NCBI GenBank assembly: GCA_021802595.1
Contig: JAJZRT010000348.1
Span: 1-5,114, forward strand
Length of the DNA: 5,114 nt
From: Pseudomonadota bacterium
Lineage (GTDB): Bacteria > Pseudomonadota > Gammaproteobacteria > Burkholderiales > Thiobacillaceae
Direction: 5' to 3'
Shown: positions 1-5,114 of the stretch, in pieces
Position numbering within the stretch: position 1 is the stretch's first letter
Layout of the letters: every line of letters begins with the position of its first letter
Translations under genes and position numbers: made by a program
The notes under the pieces: model-generated
Databases searched by the model: none
What the model was told of the DNA's origin: nothing
What the model saw: only the letters and a program-made list of their open reading frames with translations

Positions 1-50
1 GTGGTGGAAATCGAGCATGGAGGATCTGGGGGGTGTAGACACGCCCTAGT
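1..50. other. Downstream flank of psd, no assignable gene
   Basis: These 50 bases are too short to assign. On the minus strand an ATG at 18-16 opens six codons (MLDFHH) to the window edge but lacks a ribosome-binding site. On the plus strand a frame from base 2 reads WWKSSMEDLGGVDTP and stops at 47-49, which could be the end of a convergent gene. I see no hairpin here. Confidence 0.3.
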
Positions 51-677
51 TTACCAGCGCGCCAGGATGGTACGTCCGCCGGTGACCTTCTGCCCGATCG
101 AGACTTCGGCGCGCGCCGTCGTCGGCAGATAGACGTCGACCCGCGAGCCGAAGCGGATGAAGCCGTAGCGCTGGCCGCGCACCAGGGTGTCGCCGGTGCG
201 CACGTAGCAGAGGATGCGCCGCGCGATCAGGCCCGCGATCTGCACCGAGGTGACATCGCCGCGCGCGCTCTGGATCCAGATCGCGTTGCGCTCGTTCTCG
301 GTGGAGGCCTTGTCGAGATCGGCGTTGACGAAGCTGCCGGGCGAATACCAGCGGCCCTTGACCTCGCCGTCGACCGGGCTCTTGTTCGAGTGCACGTTGA
401 ACACGTTCATGAACACGCTGATCTTCAGCGCCTCGCGATCCAGGTATTCGTCGCGCACCTTCTCGACCGAGACGATGCGGCCGTCGGCCGGCGAGATCAC
501 GGCGTCGGCGTCGGCCGGCGGCACGCGTGCCGGGTCTCGGAAGAACTGCAGCGCGAACACCGCCCAGATCCAGAACGGAATCGACCACCCGCCGATGAGC
601 CAGGTCGCGATGAGGGCGGCCGCAAATGCGGCCAGGAGAACCAGCCAGCCTTCGCGGGCGATGAGGGGATGTCTCAT
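51..677 (-). CDS. psd: Phosphatidylserine decarboxylase proenzyme, short PSD-A type
   Basis: This enzyme decarboxylates phosphatidylserine to phosphatidylethanolamine, the last step of that lipid's synthesis, at the inner membrane. The 208 residues match the short PSD-A subfamily (about 210-220), clearly smaller than the E. coli type. A hydrophobic N-terminal part (about residues 11-46) probably forms one or two membrane helices and is followed by FFRDPAR. The catalytic core has SPADGRI with D65, [13 protein letters not shown] with H96, and [11 protein letters not shown]. Self-cleavage between G177 and S178 would give a beta chain and a short alpha chain of about 31 residues whose S178 becomes the pyruvoyl cofactor. 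It ends with the usual [14 protein letters not shown] tail. The ATG at 677 fits the family N-terminus but no Shine-Dalgarno is evident. It lies 82 bases after ilvC beyond a hairpin. Downstream pssA, which makes its substrate, is commonly next in Betaproteobacteria. Confidence 0.95.
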   Translation of the reverse strand: MRHPLIAREGWLVLLAAFAAALIATWLIGGWSIPFWIWAVFALQFFRDPARVPPADADAVISPADGRIVSVEKVRDEYLDREALKISVFMNVFNVHSNKSPVDGEVKGRWYSPGSFVNADLDKASTENERNAIWIQSARGDVTSVQIAGLIARRILCYVRTGDTLVRGQRYGFIRFGSRVDVYLPTTARAEVSIGQKVTGGRTILARW

Positions 678-702
678 GGAATCAATATGGCCTATGGAGA
701 AA

Positions 703-744
703 GGGGTGAGGCGCGGGGACGCGTGTCCCCGCCAACCTCACCCC
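703..744 (-). terminator. Large imperfect hairpin between ilvC and psd, possible terminator or attenuator
   Basis: On the minus strand a 9-base-pair lower stem (GGGGTGAGG / CCTCACCCC) is separated by a small internal loop (TTGG opposite CG) from a 7-base-pair upper stem (CGGGGAC / GTCCCCG) with an ACGC loop. It starts 15 bases after the ilvC stop. The following bases read TTTCTCC, a poor T tract, so termination may be partial. It could end the ilv transcript, lower read-through into psd, or protect the 3' end of the ilv message. The pairing is directly visible; the function is inferred. Confidence 0.55.
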
Positions 745-759
745 CGATCCGCAAACAGA

Positions 760-2298
<1,539 letters not shown>

Positions 2299-2299
<1 letters not shown>

Positions 2300-4011
2300 C
2301 ACAGTTCCTCCGCGAGGATCATCTCGGACAGGCCCTTGCCGCCCTCGACCATGGGGAAGACGTTCTCGGTCTGGTCGGTCTGGAAGTCCATGAACACCAG
2401 TCTTTCCTTGAGCGCGGGCGAGAAGGCCTCCTTCAGTGCGGCCTCGACGTCCTCCGGCTTGTCGATGCGCATGCCGATGTGGCCATAGGATTCGGCCATC
2501 TTGACGAAGTCGGGCAGCGACTCCATGTAGGACTCGGCGTAGCGGCTGCCGTAGAAGAACTCCTGCCACTGGCGCACCATGCCCATGTAGCGGTTGTTGA
2601 GCATGACGACCTTGACCGGGATGCGGTACTGCTTGCAGGTCGACAGCTCCTGGATGTTCATCTGGATGCTCGATTCGCCGGTGATGCAGGCGACCTGCGC
2701 CTCCGGATGCGCGAGCTGCACGCCCATCGCGTACGGCAGGCCGACGCCCATGGTGCCGAGACCGCCGGAGTTGATCCAGCGACGCGGCTGGTCGAACTTG
2801 TAGTACTGCGCCGCCCACATCTGGTGCTGGCCGACGTCCGAGGTGACGAAGGCCTCGCCCTTGGTGACTTCCCAGAGCTTCTCCACCACGAACTGCGGCT
2901 TGATGATGGGGCTCTGCTTGTTGTACTTGAGGCAGTTCTTCGAACGCCACAACTCGATCTGCGTCCACCAGGCGTTGAGCGCGGCGGCGTCGGGCCGGTC
3001 CTTGGCCTGCTTCAGAAGCGCCAGCATGTCGGTCAGCACGTTCTTCACGTCGCCGACGATGGGCACGTCGACCTTGACGCGCTTGGAGATCGACGAGGGA
3101 TCGACATCGATATGGATGATGCTGCGCTGCTCGCGGGCGAAATGGGCCGGGTTGCCGATCACGCGGTCGTCGAAGCGCGCGCCGACCGCCAGCAGGACGT
3201 CGCAATGCTGCATCGCCATGTTGGCTTCGTAGGTGCCGTGCATGCCCAGCATGCCGAGGTTCTGCCTGTCGGTGGCGGGATGGCCGCCCAGCCCCATCAG
3301 CGTGTTGGTGACGGGAAAGCCCAGCAGGCGGGCCAGTTCGACCAGCTGCGCCGAGGCGTCACCCAGCACCACGCCGCCGCCGATGTAGATCATCGGGCGC
3401 CTGGCTTCGAGCAGCATCTGCACCGCACGCTTCATCTGGCCGCTGTGGCCCTTGACCACCGGGTTGTACGAACGCATCTCGACCGTCGCCGGGTACTCGA
3501 AGTCCGTGGTGTGATAGGTCACGTCCTTGGGCACGTCGACCACGACCGGGCCGGGACGGCCGGTGGCCGCAATGATGAAGGCCTTCTTCATCGTCGCGGC
3601 GAGGTCCTTCACGTCCTTGACGAGGAAGTTGTGCTTGACGCAGGGACGCGTGATGCCGACGGTGTCGACTTCCTGGAAGGCATCCATGCCGATCGCCGGG
3701 GTCGGCACCTGGCCGGTGATGATGACCACCGGGATGGAATCCATGTAGGCGGTGGCGATGCCGGTCACGGCGTTGGTCGCGCCCGGGCCCGAGGTCACCA
3801 GCGCCACGCCGACGCGGCCGGTGGCGCGCGCATAGGCGTCGGCGGCATGCACGGCGGCCTGCTCGTGGCGCACCAGCACATGCTTGAACTTGTTCTGCTT
3901 GAAGATTTCGTCGTAGATGTTGAGCACGGCCCCGCCGGGATAGCCGAACACGAATTCGACCCCCTCTTCGGCCAGACAACGTACGACGATCTCGGCGCCC
4001 GTGGCTTCCAT
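2299..4011 (-). CDS. ilvB: Acetohydroxyacid synthase (acetolactate synthase), large catalytic subunit
   Basis: This subunit condenses two pyruvates to 2-acetolactate, or pyruvate with 2-oxobutyrate to 2-aceto-2-hydroxybutyrate, using thiamine diphosphate, Mg2+ and FAD. It is the first common step of valine, leucine and isoleucine synthesis, in the cytoplasm. The 570 residues match the usual length (the name ilvI is also used). The N-terminal pyrimidine-binding domain has GYPGG (about 23-27), the catalytic Glu in RHEQ (E50) and TSGPGATN (about 73-80). The central FAD-binding domain includes RFDDR (about 279-283). The C-terminal pyrophosphate-binding domain has DVGQHQMWAAQYY, GGLGTMGVGLPYAMG, the metal-binding G-E-S-S motif (445-448) and N472-N473, then VRQWQEFFYG with the conserved Trp (W482). 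The motif reads G-E-S where many homologs have G-D-G or G-E-G. ATG at 4011 was chosen because MEATGAEIVVRCL matches the family N-terminus, although no good Shine-Dalgarno precedes it; a TTG at 4077 would add 22 unconserved residues. The stop overlaps the ilvH start. Confidence 0.96.
2306..2311 (-). promoter_or_regulatory. Ribosome-binding site of ilvH inside the ilvB 3' end
   Basis: GGAGGA on the minus strand lies 6 bases before the ilvH ATG, within the last codons of ilvB. Together with the shared base in TGATG it indicates translational coupling and fixes the ilvH start. Confidence 0.75.
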
Positions 4012-4047
4012 AAACTGGCAAAAAATCAATTCGTTGGTGAACCCGTG

Positions 4048-4077
4048 AGGGTAATCGTTTTGCCATGTTTCGGTCAA
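4048..4077 (-). promoter_or_regulatory. Candidate sigma70 promoter for ilvB-ilvH-ilvC
   Basis: On the minus strand TTGACC (4077-4072) matches five of six bases of the -35 consensus. After 18 bases comes TACCCT (4053-4048), which matches only three of six bases of the -10 consensus. Transcription would start roughly 30-35 bases before the ilvB ATG, giving a short leader. The position is right, between the upstream terminator and ilvB, but the -10 is weak and a GC-rich genome yields such matches by chance. Confidence 0.25.
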
Positions 4078-4128
4078 GAAATCCTGCCATCACGGCGACC
4101 CGGCAGGATTTCGCGGCCGTTTGCCGCG
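4078..4128 (-). promoter_or_regulatory. Two abutting hairpins upstream of ilvB
   Basis: On the minus strand a 6-base-pair GC stem (CGCGGC / GCCGCG, five-base loop, 4128-4112) is followed at once by a perfect 11-base-pair stem (GAAATCCTGCC / GGCAGGATTTC, 13-base loop, 4112-4078). The two share base 4112. The longer stem ends one base before the TTGACC taken as a possible -35 element. It has no clean T tract after it on the minus strand, so it is not an obvious terminator. Possible roles are an attenuator or leader structure for ilvB if transcription starts upstream, a palindromic protein-binding site, or a secondary barrier to read-through. The inverted repeats are directly visible; the role is unknown. 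Confidence 0.5.
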
Positions 4129-4151
4129 TGGCGGCCCTGGCCCCTCACCCC

Positions 4152-4179
4152 AACAAAAACCCCTCCAAAGGGAGGGGTT
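4152..4179 (-). terminator. Rho-independent terminator after the DUF2173-like genes
   Basis: Read on the minus strand, a perfect 9-base-pair stem (AACCCCTCC / GGAGGGGTT) encloses a four-base CTTT loop and runs straight into a TTTTTGTT tract. This is a textbook intrinsic terminator. It lies about 60 bases after the stop of the second DUF2173-like gene and ahead of the ilv genes, so it should separate the two transcription units. On the plus strand the stem is preceded by A residues and not followed by T residues, so termination is expected in the minus direction only. Confidence 0.85.
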
Positions 4180-4240
4180 GGACGTGTGGAACAGGTAGCG
4201 CGCCGGCGCAGGCCGGAGCCACGGCACGCAACGAACGGGC

Positions 4241-4576
4241 CTATTCGTGCGCGGCGTCGTGCAGTGCCTGCATGACCTCGTTCAGCGAGCCCTGCGCATT
4301 CTCGAACATGCACACCATGTTGCCCGAACTGCATACCGTCATCCCGGCGCCCTGCACGATCCAGCCCTGCGACGGAGACCAGCCGCGCATCTGCGTGAAC
4401 AGGGACAGCAGATCGGTATTGCCCGACACCATGCGGCGGTACCACTGGGCGAACTTCGCCAGGCGCTCCATCAAATCCTGCGGCAGGACGCCCTCGGCTT
4501 CCATCAGCACGCCATCGTCACGAAAGCGGCACACGGCCGTGACGCCGTCGAGCACCAGTATCTTTTTCAGCGACAT
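4241..4576 (-). CDS. DUF2173-like (roadblock-type fold) small protein, second of a tandem pair
   Basis: This 111-residue soluble protein begins MSLKKILVLDGVTAVCRF and ends at a TAG (4243-4241). It has the same layout as the preceding gene product: an N-terminal strand and turn (RDDGVLMEAEG), a helical middle (about residues 31-63, including KFAQWYRRM), a strand-rich part (about 71-92, WIVQGAGMTVCSSGNMVCMF) and a final helix (SLNEVMQAL). Identity to its neighbour is low but colinear, so this is an old tandem duplication and not a recent copy. It differs in having three cysteines (C16, C82, C89), two of them seven residues apart in the strand region. The gap to the upstream gene is 11 bases, and a terminator follows about 60 bases after the stop, so it is the last gene of its operon. 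The family call is by pattern, and the function is unknown. Confidence 0.8.
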   Translation of the reverse strand: MSLKKILVLDGVTAVCRFRDDGVLMEAEGVLPQDLMERLAKFAQWYRRMVSGNTDLLSLFTQMRGWSPSQGWIVQGAGMTVCSSGNMVCMFENAQGSLNEVMQALHDAAHE

Positions 4577-4583
4577 ACGCGCG

Positions 4584-4589
4584 CTCCTC
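4584..4589 (-). promoter_or_regulatory. Ribosome-binding site of second DUF2173-like gene, overlapping the preceding stop
   Basis: The minus strand reads TGAGGAG, so the TGA stop of the upstream paralog (4590-4588) runs into a GAGGAG Shine-Dalgarno element 7 bases before the ATG at 4576-4574. The overlap suggests translational coupling of the two paralogs. Confidence 0.7.
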
Positions 4590-4926
4590 AGGCAGCCTGC
4601 AGGGCATTGAACGTGGCTTCATAGTCGGCATCGCGATTCCTCACGACCACGCCGGCATTGCCGTTCACCACCACCGACCACTCCAGGCCCACCACCGAGA
4701 AGCCCTTGAGCGGCTGAAACCCGCTCTGCCCGGTGAGCGCTTCCCAGCCGCGCGCTTCCATCGACGCAATCGCCTGGTTGGCGACGCAGGAGCGCGTCAG
4801 CAGGTCCAGCACCTGCGGCGTCAGTTCCGTCCCTTCGCGCAGCATGTGCGACTGCAGTTCCCCGCGGTCCGTGTAGGTAAACGCCGCCAGCGCGCCCGGC
4901 AAATCCAGCATTTTTTGCAGATCCAT
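4588..4926 (-). CDS. DUF2173-like (roadblock-type fold) small protein, first of a tandem pair
   Basis: This is a 112-residue soluble protein with no signal peptide or membrane helix. It begins MDLQKMLDLPGALAAF and continues with a short strand-turn (TYTDRGEL), a central helical stretch (about residues 35-60), and an alternating hydrophobic strand region (about 72-96, FSVVGLEWSVVVNGNAGVVV) before a C-terminal helix. That order fits the small DUF2173 family, which I place near the roadblock/LC7 fold; the family call is from memory of its pattern (N-terminal M.L...L.L.GA.A), not a search. The protein has one cysteine (C47). The next gene encodes a paralog: both share the N-terminal motif, a Gly-Trp in the middle, a Val-rich strand ending in Gly-Asn, and a closing N-A-L or Q-A-L helix. 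Roadblock proteins often dimerise and bind small GTPases or act as scaffolds, but the role here is unknown. The start is supported by a strong GGGAGGGG site. Confidence 0.8.
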   Translation of the reverse strand: MDLQKMLDLPGALAAFTYTDRGELQSHMLREGTELTPQVLDLLTRSCVANQAIASMEARGWEALTGQSGFQPLKGFSVVGLEWSVVVNGNAGVVVRNRDADYEATFNALQAA

Positions 4927-4932
4927 CTCAAT

Positions 4933-4940
4933 CCCCTCCC
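4933..4940 (-). promoter_or_regulatory. Ribosome-binding site of first DUF2173-like gene
   Basis: On the minus strand the sequence GGGAGGGG lies 6 bases before the ATG at 4926-4924. It is a strong purine-rich Shine-Dalgarno match and fixes the start of the 112-residue protein. It sits in the 32-base gap after the upstream stop codon. Confidence 0.7.
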
Positions 4941-4958
4941 GTATCGTGATGTCAGGCT

Positions 4959-5114
4959 TCAGTACAACGCTTCTTTGGTATTGCCCCCCAGTCTGGCGTA
5001 CAGGTTGACCAGCAGGTCGTCCTGCACGTCGCCGACCTTGGCGCGCATGATGGTCATGACGTCGTTCAGCAACTCGTCACGGTTCTCGATGAAGGAAAAA
5101 TAGTTGCCGACCGC
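4959..5114 (-). CDS. C-terminal end of an unrecognised protein (5' part outside window)
   Basis: An open frame enters from the right edge and runs 51 codons to a TGA at 4961-4959. The visible tail starts AVGNYFSFIENRDELL, continues through MRAKVGDVQDDLLVNLYARL and ends GGNTKEALY. It looks like a soluble, mostly helical C-terminus, rich in Asp, Glu, Asn and Leu, with no membrane segment and no cysteine. I do not recognise the family. It is taken as coding because the frame stays open to the window edge, the residue pattern is protein-like, and it is followed after only 32 bases by a small gene on the same strand with a strong ribosome-binding site. It is therefore probably the upstream member of the operon with the two DUF2173-like genes and may share their function. 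The start and most of the protein are not visible. Confidence 0.7.
   Translation of the reverse strand, partial: AVGNYFSFIENRDELLNDVMTIMRAKVGDVQDDLLVNLYARLGGNTKEALY

Noticed and set aside
2..49. Plus-strand frame ending TAG at 49 as the tail of a convergent gene
   Set aside because: Fifteen codons at a window edge are not enough evidence, and a co-directional gene such as pssA is at least as likely to follow psd.
3359..4093. Minus-strand frame starting at 4093 as a possible ilv leader peptide (MMAGFLDRNMAKRL...)
   Set aside because: Its beginning has only scattered Leu, Ile and Val codons with no run, it continues out of frame into ilvB, and no terminator/antiterminator pair is visible behind it.
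4203..4216. Short palindrome CCGGC-GCAG-GCCGG after the second DUF2173-like gene
   Set aside because: It has only five base pairs and no T tract in GC-rich DNA, and a far better terminator follows at once.
2479..4275. Long plus-strand open frame of 598 codons opposite ilvB
   Set aside because: The product is His, Asp, Arg, Gly-rich low-complexity sequence typical of an antisense shadow. It has no ribosome-binding site and runs through the terminator and hairpins.

Overview
The window is about 5.1 kb of GC-rich bacterial chromosome, and every gene I can support lies on the minus strand. Conventional metabolic genes, bacterial ribosome-binding sites and the order ilvB-ilvH-ilvC-psd suggest a Proteobacterium, most likely a Betaproteobacterium. 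Such an order is, from memory, common there, often with pssA and leuA further downstream. The genus cannot be read from this sequence. The tandem DUF2173-like genes would fit a chemolithotrophic or sulfur-oxidising lineage, but this is weak evidence.

In the direction of transcription (right to left) the layout is as follows. (1) Positions 5114-4241 hold the C-terminal end of an unrecognised gene, then two small paralogous proteins of about 110 residues that resemble DUF2173 (roadblock-like fold), tightly spaced as one operon and closed by a clear Rho-independent terminator at 4179-4152. (2) Positions 4240-4012 are non-coding. They hold that terminator, two abutting hairpins (4128-4078) and a candidate sigma70 promoter (4077-4048). 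(3) Positions 4011-760 hold ilvB, ilvH and ilvC, the acetohydroxyacid synthase large and small subunits and ketol-acid reductoisomerase. (4) A large imperfect hairpin lies at 744-703. (5) Positions 677-51 hold psd, the short (PSD-A type) phosphatidylserine decarboxylase proenzyme. (6) Positions 50-1 are downstream flank with no assignable gene.

The ilv genes carry out the first two common steps of isoleucine and valine synthesis (and supply the leucine precursor). IlvB and IlvH form the feedback-regulated synthase, and IlvC rearranges and reduces its product. Stop and start codons of ilvB and ilvH share one base, and ilvH and ilvC are 25 bases apart, so the three genes are almost certainly co-transcribed. 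Psd makes phosphatidylethanolamine in the inner membrane. The hairpin before it may separate it from, or attenuate, ilv transcription.

Most of the window is ordinary core metabolism with intact active sites. The parts worth a second look are the DUF2173-like pair with its unidentified upstream partner, the structured region in front of ilvB, and the hairpin between ilvC and psd. I found no sign of a mobile element, CRISPR array, tRNA or rRNA.
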